DNA of 51,620 bases, from the NCBI GenBank assembly GCA_964638715.1, contig CAZWZF010000032.1, positions 1 to 51,620 on the forward strand. The letters are read 5' to 3'. The notes beneath the pieces are model-generated. The model saw only the letters and a list, made by a program, of their open reading frames with translations, was not told where the DNA came from and did not search any database. Made by a program: the position numbers and the translations under genes. Within the stretch, counting starts at the first letter, position 1. Every line of letters begins with the position of its first letter. Source of the DNA: JBAXQQ01 sp037131695. GTDB taxonomy: Bacteria; Armatimonadota; Hebobacteria; CAIYQO01. Below, piece by piece: positions 9,479-19,457 of this stretch.

Positions 9479-10575
9479 ATACGAATAGATATATAGAATA
9501 TCTTACTATTAAAGGGTTTAAATCGATAAGAAACCTTAACAATTTTAAAATGGATAAATTAAATGTATTAATAGGTTCTAATGGTGCAGGTAAGAGTAAT
9601 TTTATTTCATATTTTCGTATGTTAGGTGAAATGGTGTCAGGTCGCTTACAATCTTGGACAAGTAATCAAGGTTCCGCAGATCGTATTGTCAGTTTTGGCG
9701 TAAAAGAAACAAAACAACTTGAGTCAATAATAAGATTTGGGTGTAATGGTTATAGTTTTATCCTGGAGCCAACTATCGATGGTGGATTCTCATTTTCAAA
9801 TGAAGAAGTTTACTTTCATAATCAAATTTATCCTCAACCATACAATGAATCTTTAGGCTCAGGACATAAAGAAGCTAATATCAAAAATGTTTCTTCACAG
9901 GTCGTTAATTATTGTTATAATGCTATAGTAGATTGGAGGGTGTTTCATTTTCATGATACCAGTGACTCTGCTTATGTAAAAAGAAATGGTGCACTGCATG
10001 ATAATATATATTTGCGTCCAGATGCATCTAATCTGGCTGCTTTTCTTTATAAAATGAAAGTAGAAAATCCGAATATTTATAATCAAATCCGTAAAACAGT
10101 CAGTTTGGCGATACCATTCTTTGATGATTTTGAATTAAAACCTCAAATGCTCTCATCTGGTGAAGAAATGATAACATTGTTATGGAAACAGAAAAATAGT
10201 GATTATGCATTTTGGCCGAGTCAATTATCAGATGGTTCAATTCGTTTTATATGTTTGGTTACAGCATTATTACAACCTAACCCACTCTCAACTATAATTA
10301 TAGACGAACCAGAATTAGGATTGCATCCTTATGCAATTACCTTACTTGCCTCGTTATTACGTTCAGCATCGCAACGAATGCAGGTGGTAGTATCTACACA
10401 ATCTATACCATTAGTTAACGAGTTTTCTATTAGTGATTTAATTATAGTCGAACGTGAAAACGATGCGACTGTTTTTAAACGCTATAATGATGATGACTAT
10501 GCAGTATGGTTAGAAGATTATTCAGTCGGTGAATTATGGGAAAAGAACATATTAGGTGGGAGGCCACATAAATGA
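9475..10575 (+). CDS. OLD/ABC-type ATPase (AAA family) of an embedded two-gene defence module
   Basis: This is a 366-aa stand-alone ABC-like ATPase of the OLD/RecF-like group. Walker A is GSNGAGKS at residues 34-41. A signature-like LSDGS is near 250-254. The Walker B/D-loop IIIDEPELGLHP is near 273-284, and a VVSTQS switch strand follows. Such ATPases pair with Toprim-like nucleases (for example DUF4435 in PARIS, DUF4276 in RloA/RloB- or AbiL-like pairs). In the pairs studied, the ATPase senses a phage trigger and licenses the partner. The partner here is the next gene, overlapping by four bases (ATGA). The gene also overlaps pglX by four bases. Base composition is much more AT-rich than pglX, which suggests a separately acquired cassette. 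Confidence 0.85.
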   Translation: MNTNRYIEYLTIKGFKSIRNLNNFKMDKLNVLIGSNGAGKSNFISYFRMLGEMVSGRLQSWTSNQGSADRIVSFGVKETKQLESIIRFGCNGYSFILEPTIDGGFSFSNEEVYFHNQIYPQPYNESLGSGHKEANIKNVSSQVVNYCYNAIVDWRVFHFHDTSDSAYVKRNGALHDNIYLRPDASNLAAFLYKMKVENPNIYNQIRKTVSLAIPFFDDFELKPQMLSSGEEMITLLWKQKNSDYAFWPSQLSDGSIRFICLVTALLQPNPLSTIIIDEPELGLHPYAITLLASLLRSASQRMQVVVSTQSIPLVNEFSISDLIIVERENDATVFKRYNDDDYAVWLEDYSVGELWEKNILGGRPHK

Positions 10576-11252
10576 TTCGTTTACATATAATTTGTGAAGG
10601 GCAAACTGAGGAAATGTTTATTAATGAGGTGTTATATGATGTATTCTATTCAAAAGGGATTTACTTATATCCAACAGTCATTGGCAAACTAGGTCATAAA
10701 GGTGGTAATATGAAATACGAACGATTATTTCCTGACTTACGAAATCGTTTATTATCAGATACTACTTCATTTTGTACTACTTTGTTTGACTTTTACGGTT
10801 TACATTCCGGTTTTCCTGGTAAAACAGACGCGATAAGAAAGAATGACACAGCAAGTAAAGCGAATTGTTTATTAAACGCTTTTACTGAACGACTGAGACA
10901 TGACCTAGGTGAAGAACCACTTAGAAGATTTATTCCATATGTACAGATGTTTGAGTTTGAAGGTTTATTATTTAGTGATACTACAAACTTAGCAAAAGCG
11001 ATAAATAAACCACATCTATCTACTTGTTTTCAGAACATTCGCAGTCAATTTTCTACCCCAGAAGATATAAATAATAGTCCAATTTATGCTCCCAGTAAAC
11101 GAATTATGGCGTTAGATACAGAATACGATAAACCTGTATCTGGATCATTGGCAGCAATTGAAATAGGTATAGATACCATTAGGAAGGAATGTCCTTTATT
11201 TAATAAATGGCTGGAAAATATTGAAACATTACAGGAAATACGTTACGCATGA
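10572..11252 (+). CDS. DUF4276 Toprim-like effector protein, partner of the ATPase
   Basis: This 226-aa DUF4276 protein is predicted to have a Toprim-like metal-dependent fold. The glutamate motif CEGQTEEMF is at residues 8-16. The acidic strand TLFDFYGL with the following GFPG is near residues 70-82, and a conserved E in MFEFEGLLF lies near 130. Many families with this fold cut nucleic acid; cleavage by this protein is inferred only. ATGA overlap with the ATPase gene shows a translationally coupled toxin-effector type pair. It resembles the pairs sold under RloB/AbiL-like names, but I cannot assign a named system. About 110 bases separate it from the DUF262 gene. Confidence 0.85.
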   Translation: MIRLHIICEGQTEEMFINEVLYDVFYSKGIYLYPTVIGKLGHKGGNMKYERLFPDLRNRLLSDTTSFCTTLFDFYGLHSGFPGKTDAIRKNDTASKANCLLNAFTERLRHDLGEEPLRRFIPYVQMFEFEGLLFSDTTNLAKAINKPHLSTCFQNIRSQFSTPEDINNSPIYAPSKRIMALDTEYDKPVSGSLAAIEIGIDTIRKECPLFNKWLENIETLQEIRYA

Positions 11253-11361
11253 GAAAGTTAACATATTTTCCAAATGTGATTTATAACACAAAAAGTATGC
11301 AGATATTTCCTTCGTTTATTCTCAAGCATACAATGAAATGTGAAAAAGTGAGGTATAACTA

Positions 11362-13047
11362 ATGAGTAAGAAAATAAGTGGAGCTGAATATCCACTCGCA
11401 AAGATTTTCAGTTCTGATTTTGATTATCAGATACCGACATATCAACGTCCTTATGCATGGACAGTAGATGAAGCGTCGGAATTATTCGATGACCTTTATG
11501 ACTTTTATTTACGTGAACAAGAAGAAACGTATTTTCTTGGCAGTATTGTATTGATTAAGGATGAAGGAGCACCACTTTCACAGGTTATTGATGGTCAGCA
11601 ACGATTGACTACTTTGACTATTCTATTGGCAGCGATTACTTCTATGCTGTCTGGAAGCTTGCGGTCAGATTTCGAGAATTATATTAGTGAACCAGGCCGT
11701 GCATCTCAAGGCCTGAAACCAAAAGCAAGACTCGCTTTACGTGATCGTGATAAAGATTTTTTTGCAAAATATGTACAGGGTATATTATTTGATGATCTAT
11801 TTGTATTAAATTCTGCAATGCTTAATAATGAGTCTCAGCGTAACATTCAGGCTAATAGCAAGCTGTTAATTGAAAGACTTAATGCTTCTTTTGCAGGTGA
11901 TAGTGGCAAGATTTGTGAGTTTGGTGCATTTCTGGTACAGCGCTGCTTTCTTGTAGCTGTTTCGACACCAAGCCAGAACTCAGCTTTCCGAGTATTTTCT
12001 GTATTAAATAGCCGGGGACTTGACTTATTACCTACCGATATTATAAAGGCTGATGTTATTGGTAAGATACCACAAAGCATACAAGAATTATACACTGATC
12101 GCTGGGAAGAATTAGAAGTACAAACTGGCCGCAGTGGATTTAATGAATTATTTGGACATATACGTATGATTTACGTTAAAGCAAAAGCAAAGAAAACTTT
12201 ATTGGAAGAGTTTAGAAGTTTAGTGATTCCACAAGTAGCATCGTCAGAAGATCTCATTGAAAAAGTAATTGAACCCTATGCTGACGCTTACTCGATAGTA
12301 AAAAATATTAAGTATACATCTACTAACAATGCTCAAGAAGTTAATGAACTAATTACATGGTTGAATCGTATTGATAATTCAGACTGGGTTCCATCGGCAA
12401 TTTATTTCTTATCACAACAAAAAAATGATCCAAAATATGTTCTATGGTTCTTTCAACGTCTCGAACGTCTTGCTGCTTATTTACACATTTGTGCCAAGAA
12501 TGTTAATCAGCGTATAGAGAGATATAGTAAAATATTGTTTGCTTTAGAAGGTCAGCATAGTGGTACAAATCATATTAATGCAATAGAATTAACAGCTGAT
12601 GAGAAATTGGAGATGAAGGATACTATAAATGGTAAAATTTATGATTTAATACCTCGTCGAAGAAATTATTTGATATTACGCCTGGATTCATTTTTAGCGT
12701 GTGGTTCAGCAACATACGATTCGACAACATTAACAATTGAGCATGTCTTACCGCAAAATGTTCCCGTAGGAAGTCAATGGGAACAACTTTGGCCTGATGA
12801 CAACATTCGCAAAATATGGGTTCATCGCATAGCAAATTTAGTACCACTAATGCAGAAAAAGAATTCATCTGCACAAAATTATGATTTTGCAAAGAAAAAA
12901 GTAAGTTATTTCACTGGACCACAAGGGGTGTCATCTTACGCGTTAACAACCCAGGTATTGAATACTAATAATTGGACAGAACAAATTGTTCAGGTGCGTC
13001 AAAAAGACCTTATGGATGCGATGATTAAAGGTTGGGAGTTGAATTAA
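11362..13047 (+). CDS. DUF262-DUF1524 fusion nuclease (GmrSD/BrxU-like type IV restriction enzyme)
   Basis: This is a 561-aa single-chain GmrSD-type protein. The N-terminal DUF262 (ParB/Srx-like) domain has IPTYQRPYAW at residues 24-33 and VIDGQQRLTT at 75-84. The C-terminal DUF1524 (HNH-like) domain has IEHVLPQ near 458-464 and the downstream HRIANLVPL...N block near 487-505. Related enzymes cut modified phage DNA with nucleotide help; BrxU, a member found beside BREX in Escherichia, complements BREX against modified phages. Its position inside the BREX operon, two bases before pglZ, supports the same job. The start has a GTGAGGTATAA leader (GAGG about six bases upstream). It is as AT-rich as the ATPase pair. 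Confidence 0.88.
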   Translation: MSKKISGAEYPLAKIFSSDFDYQIPTYQRPYAWTVDEASELFDDLYDFYLREQEETYFLGSIVLIKDEGAPLSQVIDGQQRLTTLTILLAAITSMLSGSLRSDFENYISEPGRASQGLKPKARLALRDRDKDFFAKYVQGILFDDLFVLNSAMLNNESQRNIQANSKLLIERLNASFAGDSGKICEFGAFLVQRCFLVAVSTPSQNSAFRVFSVLNSRGLDLLPTDIIKADVIGKIPQSIQELYTDRWEELEVQTGRSGFNELFGHIRMIYVKAKAKKTLLEEFRSLVIPQVASSEDLIEKVIEPYADAYSIVKNIKYTSTNNAQEVNELITWLNRIDNSDWVPSAIYFLSQQKNDPKYVLWFFQRLERLAAYLHICAKNVNQRIERYSKILFALEGQHSGTNHINAIELTADEKLEMKDTINGKIYDLIPRRRNYLILRLDSFLACGSATYDSTTLTIEHVLPQNVPVGSQWEQLWPDDNIRKIWVHRIANLVPLMQKKNSSAQNYDFAKKKVSYFTGPQGVSSYALTTQVLNTNNWTEQIVQVRQKDLMDAMIKGWELN

Positions 13048-13048
13048 T

Positions 13049-15400
13049 ATGAAATTCCATTGTCATCTGGTGAAAGCTGTCCGCGAAGCCTCAATATTCA
13101 ACTCTGATGTCCAGGTGGCACCAGCCTGTATTCTTTGGCCGGATTCTGACAAGCAATGGGAATCGATTATTCCCCGCTTGCAAGAGGAAATACCTGAACT
13201 GCTTGTTTTGGGTAATTACGCGCCAGAGAAAAGAACAGGTCCGGCTATCTGGCTGCGTTGTGCGATTGCCGGAAAAATTAATGATATAGCTTTGCCAGAA
13301 GGCAGCACTCCGATTATTTATTTGCCCGGGGTCAGCCGTCAGGATTTACGTGCTGTAGAGAGCTGTCTTGATGATTTAAAGGCTATCGTTGAATTGCAAT
13401 ACCGGGGTGTTATCTGGTCGCAAATTAATGCCAAAGACTGGACTGTTCTTGCCTACCTCAAATCAGACCAGGGTGGTTTGGGATTAGACGTGGCTCAGGA
13501 TAATGATACTAAGAATGCAATATTATCAGCATTGACTATATTGCTTGATGAAGAAGTAAAGCAGTTGAAAGGTAAGCGGCTTGATAAAGACTATTTTTAC
13601 ACTTTGTTAACCGGTGGTGATCCGGTACGTGATTTGTTGCAATGGCTTGATATGGGTGATGAATATAAGTCTAATAAAAGTGATAACGAGTGGAAGGCGT
13701 TTGTTGAGGTTTGTAAATCCCAGTGGGCATTTAACCCGGAAAGCGAAGGGATATTGGCAGGGGCAGCAAAGCTGGCAAATCATGATGGTATATGGTCTGC
13801 TGTATGGGGACGTTATTGCGAATCACCAAAACGTTACCCAAATATACCTGTGCAAATTCGCAAGTGTAAAATGCCGGACTTTGGTTTGTTCTCTGACAGC
13901 GTATCTACAGACGGCTGGCCGCAAGGAAATGAAAATCAAGAGAAAAACCTGTTAGATAGCCTGATGTCTTTAAATAAGTTAACGGCACCTGAAGCATGCA
14001 AGAAAATTATAGAATTAGAAAAACAGCATTCATATCGGCGTAAGTTTATTTGGGCTGAATTGGGAGAATCGCCTTTAGCCTGTGCTTTACAGCATTTGGC
14101 TGTGTTGGCAGAAATAACTGCTGATGGATTGGATGCCGGTACAGTAGATGATATGACTATAGAATATCTAAATAATGGCTGGAAGGCTGATGATGCAGTT
14201 GTTCAAGCACTTTCAATAGTTAATAATCCTACAGATTATGAAGCGGTAGCATTAGCAATTCGTTCAATGTATTTACCCTGGGTGGAAGATTCCGCACGGC
14301 ATTTGCAAAGTGAATGGAATGATGATGTTAATGGCAAACGCCGTTTCAGCAAGAATGAAGTAAATGGAATAGATAAAACAGATTGTATGCTGTTTATTGA
14401 TGGACTGCGAATTGACACCGCGAAACGATTAGAAGAAATGTTAAAGAATGAGGGTATAAACGTTAGCGAAAGTCCTGTTTGGGCAGCATTACCCAGCCTT
14501 ACCGGTACCGGAAAACCTGCTGTTGCGCCGATTGCAGGCAGTAATAGTATATCTGAAACGCCGGAATATAATAATTTTGAACCGCTAAATGCCTACCAGT
14601 TTAAAAAAGTAATGGAAGATAACGGCTGGAAGGTTATTCGTGAGAATGATCCTATACCTGCCCCAATATTGTCACCTAACGAATATGCCGTTAATAAAAT
14701 ATGGTGTGAATTTGGCAATATAGACCATGAAGGACATGACCGTGGATGGAAACTGGCAAAGCAGATAGATATTCTTTTGACTGAGATACGCGATAGAATA
14801 AAATCTTTGCTTGCTGCAGGATGGAACAATATACGGGTTGTTACCGACCATGGCTGGCTGCTGATTCCTGGCGGCTTGCCAAAAATAGATTTGCCGGTAT
14901 CTTTGACTGAGAATAAGTGGGGACGGTGCGCTACTATTAAACCCGGAGCATCTGTTGAAGAGAAGTTCTATCCCTGGTACTGGAATCCTAACCAGCATTT
15001 TGCATTGGCAGACGGAATTAGCTGCTTTAAAAATGGTGAAGAATATACCCATGGCGGTTTGAGCCTGCAGGAATGTTTGACTATTCAACTGATAGTTTCC
15101 CGTGATGCAACGGCATTATCTCCTGCGTTGATAGAGATAACTGATGTAGCCTGGAAAGGAATGCGCTGCACCGTTGCTGTGGTGGGTAACTATTCTGGAT
15201 TATCTCTTGATATTCGCACACAAGCTGGCAATTTATTATCCAGTGTGGTAGTTAGCGTCAAGTCATTTAATGACGATGGAATAGCATCTGTAATCATTGA
15301 AAATGAAAACCTGGAAGGGCAAAGCGTTTCCCTGGTTGTGCTTAATTCAAACGTTGAATTAGCAGCACAAGTTGCTACAGTAATCGGTGGAGGTAAATAA
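13049..15400 (+). CDS. pglZ: BREX alkaline phosphatase-like protein PglZ
   Basis: PglZ is the signature protein of BREX and Pgl systems, with a predicted alkaline-phosphatase-superfamily domain. The PglZ domain is in the C-terminal half. LFIDGLRIDTAKR (metal-binding D and R of the DG-R motif) is near residues 446-458, followed by ALPSLTGTGKPA near 482. The second metal site VVTDHGWLLIPGG is near 595-607. The protein has 783 aa, within the family range. It starts two bases after the DUF262 gene, and its stop overlaps brxL by one base (TAATG). Base composition returns to that of the other core BREX genes. Confidence 0.92.
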   Translation: MKFHCHLVKAVREASIFNSDVQVAPACILWPDSDKQWESIIPRLQEEIPELLVLGNYAPEKRTGPAIWLRCAIAGKINDIALPEGSTPIIYLPGVSRQDLRAVESCLDDLKAIVELQYRGVIWSQINAKDWTVLAYLKSDQGGLGLDVAQDNDTKNAILSALTILLDEEVKQLKGKRLDKDYFYTLLTGGDPVRDLLQWLDMGDEYKSNKSDNEWKAFVEVCKSQWAFNPESEGILAGAAKLANHDGIWSAVWGRYCESPKRYPNIPVQIRKCKMPDFGLFSDSVSTDGWPQGNENQEKNLLDSLMSLNKLTAPEACKKIIELEKQHSYRRKFIWAELGESPLACALQHLAVLAEITADGLDAGTVDDMTIEYLNNGWKADDAVVQALSIVNNPTDYEAVALAIRSMYLPWVEDSARHLQSEWNDDVNGKRRFSKNEVNGIDKTDCMLFIDGLRIDTAKRLEEMLKNEGINVSESPVWAALPSLTGTGKPAVAPIAGSNSISETPEYNNFEPLNAYQFKKVMEDNGWKVIRENDPIPAPILSPNEYAVNKIWCEFGNIDHEGHDRGWKLAKQIDILLTEIRDRIKSLLAAGWNNIRVVTDHGWLLIPGGLPKIDLPVSLTENKWGRCATIKPGASVEEKFYPWYWNPNQHFALADGISCFKNGEEYTHGGLSLQECLTIQLIVSRDATALSPALIEITDVAWKGMRCTVAVVGNYSGLSLDIRTQAGNLLSSVVVSVKSFNDDGIASVIIENENLEGQSVSLVVLNSNVELAAQVATVIGGGK

Positions 15401-17448
15401 TGATTGAATTGGATCAGATAGATAGACTCGCAGCCTCATCATTGGATGGGTATCTTGTGCGGAAAGATTTAGTCCGAACATTTAGCCGTCAGTTTCCGGT
15501 GCCGACTTATGTAGTGGAGTTTCTACTGGGACGGTATTGCGCGAGTATTAATCAAGAAGAAATTGATGAGGGGATTGAGATTGTTCAACGTCAATTAAAA
15601 TCGCGTACTGTTAAAGCAGGTGAAGAAGAGCTGTTTAAATCCAGAACGCGTGAAACTGGCGAAGTTAAAATTATTGACATTATTACCGCACGTCTTGACG
15701 CCAAGACTGACTCGTATGTAGCTACCTTGCCAAGTTTGCGGTTAAATGATGTCCGTATCAGTGCAGAATTGGTAAATCAGCATGAACGAATGTTTACGGG
15801 TGGATTCTTTGCGGAGATTACCTTGAATTATGATGCCGCTATCGCACAGGAAAATAAAGGACGTCCATTTGGCGTGGTTTCTCTGCGAGAAATTCAGTTA
15901 TCCCAACGCGATGTATTAGATATACTGGCGGCAAACCGGAAGAACTTTACTACTGAAGAATGGAAATCATTATTGTTAAGGTCGGTTGGAATTGAAGACG
16001 CGAATCTTACAGAACGACAGAAGAATGCCTTCCTTCTCCGCATGGTGCCGTTTGTAGAACGCAATTATAACATGGTTGAACTTGGACCTCGCGGCACCGG
16101 TAAAAGCCACCTTTTTCAACAAATCTCGCCTTATGCTCATTTAATATCCGGCGGTAAGGCTACCGTGGCAAAAATGTTTGTTAATAATGGTACCGGACAG
16201 CGTGGACTGGTTTGTTTATATGACGTGGTATGTTTTGACGAAATAGCCGGTATATCTTTTGACCAGAATGACGGCATTAATATCATGAAAGGATATATGG
16301 AGTCTGGCGAGTTCAGCCGTGGCAAGGAAAGTATCCGCGCTGATGGCAGTATTGTGCTGGTGGGTAACTTTGATGTAGACGTAGAGCATCAACAGCGTAT
16401 CGGTCATCTATTTGGCCCTATGCCTGTAGAAATGCGAGATGATACTGCATTCATGGATCGTATTCATGCCTTCCTGCCTGGTTGGGATGTGCCGAAGATT
16501 AGTAAAGAGTTGTTAACAGACCACTTTGGCATGGTGAGTGACTTTATATCTGAATGCTGGAGCCAGTTACGAAATCAAAGCCGGATAAGTCAACTTCAGA
16601 ATAGAGTGTTTTATGGTGGGGCTTTATCAGGTAGAGATACTAATGCGGTGAATAAAACCGTTAGTGGACTATTAAAGTTGCTTTATCCAAGTGATGAAAG
16701 TATCGTACCTGATGAAGATTTGGAATGGGCAGTGCGCATTGCTATGGAAGCCAGACGTCGTGTGAAAGAACAGCAAAAAAGAATTGGCGCTGCTGAGTTC
16801 CGCAATACCCACTTCAGTTATGTCATGGGCACAGATGGTGTTGAGAAGTTTGTCTCCACACCTGAGTTGCAAAATGAAAATAGCATTGGCAGCGACCCGC
16901 TTGAGCCAGGTCAGGTATGGACTATATCACCAGGTGGAATGGATGACAACCCTGGTCTATATCGAATTGAAGTTAATGAAGGTTCAGGTTCGGGTGTGAA
17001 AATACTTAATAAGCCTATTCCCCCAGCGTTCCGTGAGAGCGTAGGTTTTGCCGAACAGAATCTATATGCCCGTTCAGTTCAATTTGTAGGTGATAAAGAC
17101 CCCAGGCAGCACGAGTTTTCTGTACAGCTTCGCGCTTTTGACGCCTCGAAGTCCGGTGCTAAACTGGGAGTTGCGTCACTGATAGCATTATGCACATCTC
17201 TGTTAAAGAAAAGCGTTCGCGGAGGAGTGATTATCGTCGGTGAAGTTAACCTTGGCGGCTCCATTGAACCTGTTCATAATCCAGTAAATATAGCTGAAAT
17301 AGCCGTAGAAAAAGGTGCCTCAGTATTATTAATGCCCATTAGCTGCCGTCGCCAACTATTCGACCTGTCAGACGATATGGCAACGAAAGTAGATATTCAA
17401 TATTACTCTGAAGCACGGGACGCGTTATTGAAGGCTATGGTTGAGTGA
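15400..17448 (+). CDS. brxL: BREX Lon-like AAA+ protein BrxL
   Basis: BrxL defines type I BREX. It is an AAA+ protein with a Lon-protease-like C-terminal domain that assembles on DNA and is required for phage exclusion. Walker A GPRGTGKSHL is near residues 229-238, Walker B VVCFDEIAGI near 276-285. The Lon-like part (about 560-682) includes SKSGAKLGVASLIALC and GGVIIVGEVNLGGSIEPV; the usual Lon Ser-Lys dyad is not clearly complete, as in other BrxL proteins. Length (682 aa) is typical. It overlaps the pglZ stop by one base and closes the core operon. Confidence 0.93.
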   Translation: MIELDQIDRLAASSLDGYLVRKDLVRTFSRQFPVPTYVVEFLLGRYCASINQEEIDEGIEIVQRQLKSRTVKAGEEELFKSRTRETGEVKIIDIITARLDAKTDSYVATLPSLRLNDVRISAELVNQHERMFTGGFFAEITLNYDAAIAQENKGRPFGVVSLREIQLSQRDVLDILAANRKNFTTEEWKSLLLRSVGIEDANLTERQKNAFLLRMVPFVERNYNMVELGPRGTGKSHLFQQISPYAHLISGGKATVAKMFVNNGTGQRGLVCLYDVVCFDEIAGISFDQNDGINIMKGYMESGEFSRGKESIRADGSIVLVGNFDVDVEHQQRIGHLFGPMPVEMRDDTAFMDRIHAFLPGWDVPKISKELLTDHFGMVSDFISECWSQLRNQSRISQLQNRVFYGGALSGRDTNAVNKTVSGLLKLLYPSDESIVPDEDLEWAVRIAMEARRRVKEQQKRIGAAEFRNTHFSYVMGTDGVEKFVSTPELQNENSIGSDPLEPGQVWTISPGGMDDNPGLYRIEVNEGSGSGVKILNKPIPPAFRESVGFAEQNLYARSVQFVGDKDPRQHEFSVQLRAFDASKSGAKLGVASLIALCTSLLKKSVRGGVIIVGEVNLGGSIEPVHNPVNIAEIAVEKGASVLLMPISCRRQLFDLSDDMATKVDIQYYSEARDALLKAMVE

Positions 17449-17478
17449 ATCTAAGAATGCTATCCTGATATTCAACTG

Positions 17479-19113
17479 GTGACTGGTATGCTAAAAGCTA
17501 TTCATGAAGATGGTGAGATTGATGTTTTAATACTTGATCCATATTGGGTGGAAAGTATCGATGAACTTCGTACGCTTAGTAGATCTGGTAAGTTAGTTTG
17601 TCAGGAATGCCGTCAGCCAGTGCGTGTTCGTTCTGGTGAAGTACGAATCCGTCATTTTGCGCATATACGCCGTGAAAATTGCAGTATTGAAAGTGAATCT
17701 TCAGAACTGCTTATTGCCCGGGCAACACTATATGAAAAATTACATGCAGTTTTCGGTGATAAAGTAACTATTGAAAAGAAGATTGATTCCAAGTATTTCT
17801 CCAGGCCAATTGACTGTTGGGTAGAAGATGGCAGCAATAAAATAGGATATTGGATCTTTGATAAAACAATTAAGTCAGATGTGCGTGATAATATTAAAGC
17901 TGGATTTCGTGAAATAAATGCTTGTGTTAACTATGTATTTACATCGCCGATGCTTATTGGTAGCAAAGAAATACCTGATTGCATAGAACTTACAACTACT
18001 GAACGTGATTTTATGGTGAAGACGCCATTTGATGAGTTCTCTGACGGAAAGACTCTACAATACTTTGATGCAGAAAATAAAATATTAACTACCTACCACA
18101 GATTATGGAAATACCATTCTCCCAACATATTCTCTGGAGAAAAAAGAGAAACAGTCCTGTTAGAAATTACTGTATCAGAAGAAACTGGCGAGTTATTACA
18201 TCCTGGCGAATATGAACTATTAGTTAAAATACAGCAGCAACGGGCAGAACACGAAAGATTGCGTATTGAAAAAGAGAAACAGCGTGTTGAACAGGAAAGG
18301 CTTCAAAAAAAGACATTTTCCAATTATAATCCTGCATTTGGAAATGATATTAGTCCATCTCTATTAAGGCTTGCAACTACAGGACATTCATCACAAGGTA
18401 TATCAAAGGATATGCCGATAGACTCAATTTCTGAAAAAAAAGCACCTTGTATGTATTGTGGTCAGGTAACTTCAAGCTGGGTAAGTTTTGATGGAAAATC
18501 AGGAACATGCAAATGCAGGGAATGCAGAAACATTGACTCTAATGCAATAACTCAATATAAAATCTATTTTGCATTAGATGAGCATAATTTACTTGTGTCG
18601 CCGGATAATGCTGAGATAGAAAAAAAATATCGTTGCCCCAAATGTAAAAGTATATTATTTTTACAGAAAGATGAATCTTCAGACTGTTATTTTACTCATC
18701 AAGCAGACTGTCACTGTAGTTTAAAGCTAATTAATCGCGAAATAGCAAAAATCCTTATACAAAAAGTAGTTTGTGATTGGAAGGCTGGACTGAGTGAGTC
18801 ACCTATTATTTTACTTGAATGCAAGACTTGCCATGAGAATATAAGATACCCCTTACCTGAGTTTGTGAGTTACGTTACATTGGATTTTATGCAGGCTGAT
18901 GGTAGTAAAATTGATGTAATACTAAAGAAAAGTGATGACAAAATAGTCGTAGCAATAAGTGTTAGTATCAGTAAAGATGGTGAGGAAGGACTGTTAGAAA
19001 ATATCAAATATATTGTTCTTGATAATGATTCAATTATAAAAAATCCATACGTATGGAAACCCTTACATAATAATTTGACACCAATTGATTGTTCGAAATG
19101 TCGACAGCACTAA
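17479..19113 (+). CDS. CoiA-like zinc-finger, nuclease-fold protein next to BREX
   Basis: This 544-aa protein has the hallmarks of competence protein CoiA-like (DUF6035-type) proteins. An N-terminal zinc site has CQEC near residues 41-44 and HFAH near 59-62, followed by a putative restriction-endonuclease-like segment (E...IDCWVED near 95-117). A coiled coil rich in E, R and Q follows at about 250-280. The C-terminal half repeats the plan: CMYC (about 324), CKCREC (about 344), CPKCK (about 386) with THQADCHC (about 402), and CKTC (about 448). It starts 30 bases after brxL in the same direction, so it probably belongs to the operon. GTG 17479 was kept; ATG 17488 is possible. The BREX role is inferred from position alone. 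Confidence 0.7.
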   Translation: MTGMLKAIHEDGEIDVLILDPYWVESIDELRTLSRSGKLVCQECRQPVRVRSGEVRIRHFAHIRRENCSIESESSELLIARATLYEKLHAVFGDKVTIEKKIDSKYFSRPIDCWVEDGSNKIGYWIFDKTIKSDVRDNIKAGFREINACVNYVFTSPMLIGSKEIPDCIELTTTERDFMVKTPFDEFSDGKTLQYFDAENKILTTYHRLWKYHSPNIFSGEKRETVLLEITVSEETGELLHPGEYELLVKIQQQRAEHERLRIEKEKQRVEQERLQKKTFSNYNPAFGNDISPSLLRLATTGHSSQGISKDMPIDSISEKKAPCMYCGQVTSSWVSFDGKSGTCKCRECRNIDSNAITQYKIYFALDEHNLLVSPDNAEIEKKYRCPKCKSILFLQKDESSDCYFTHQADCHCSLKLINREIAKILIQKVVCDWKAGLSESPIILLECKTCHENIRYPLPEFVSYVTLDFMQADGSKIDVILKKSDDKIVVAISVSISKDGEEGLLENIKYIVLDNDSIIKNPYVWKPLHNNLTPIDCSKCRQH

Positions 19114-19457
19114 AGTAATAAATTATCAGAGCGGTGGTACACCTGAAGATTTTAAGAATGCAATTTACGATAAAATCACCTTGTTTTTCGCCACGTGTCC
19201 TCTGTATGAGCTGATTTAGTAATAATGGCACAGATGACTTACTTTGTACCCACTCAGGTCGCATTTGGGCACCAGGCGTTGAATATGCTTAAACCAGAGG
19301 TTGTGGTCGTTAATTGTTTGAAGTAATTTAGAAATGCATCTATATTGATTAAAGATTGAAATATTCAAGAATTGTCATTTAGTTATCAGTATGCCTGCAT
19401 GGAATACTCTTTATCCTATGCAGGCAGGCATCATACAGATAATTCAATACTTGTTTT
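19114..19457. other. Convergent intergenic gap with one hairpin
   Basis: This stretch separates the end of the plus-strand BREX transcript from the end of the minus-strand reverse transcriptase operon. No convincing gene is present. A hairpin with arms TGCCTGCAT (19392-19400) and ATGCAGGCA (19418-19426) lies about 30 bases past the last gene of the leftward operon. It lacks a T-run on either strand, so terminator function is uncertain. Confidence 0.5.

Noticed and set aside
15400..17448. BrxL as an ordinary Lon protease
   Set aside because: Context and the AAA domain fit BrxL; the Lon catalytic dyad is not clear and the N-terminal Lon domain is absent.
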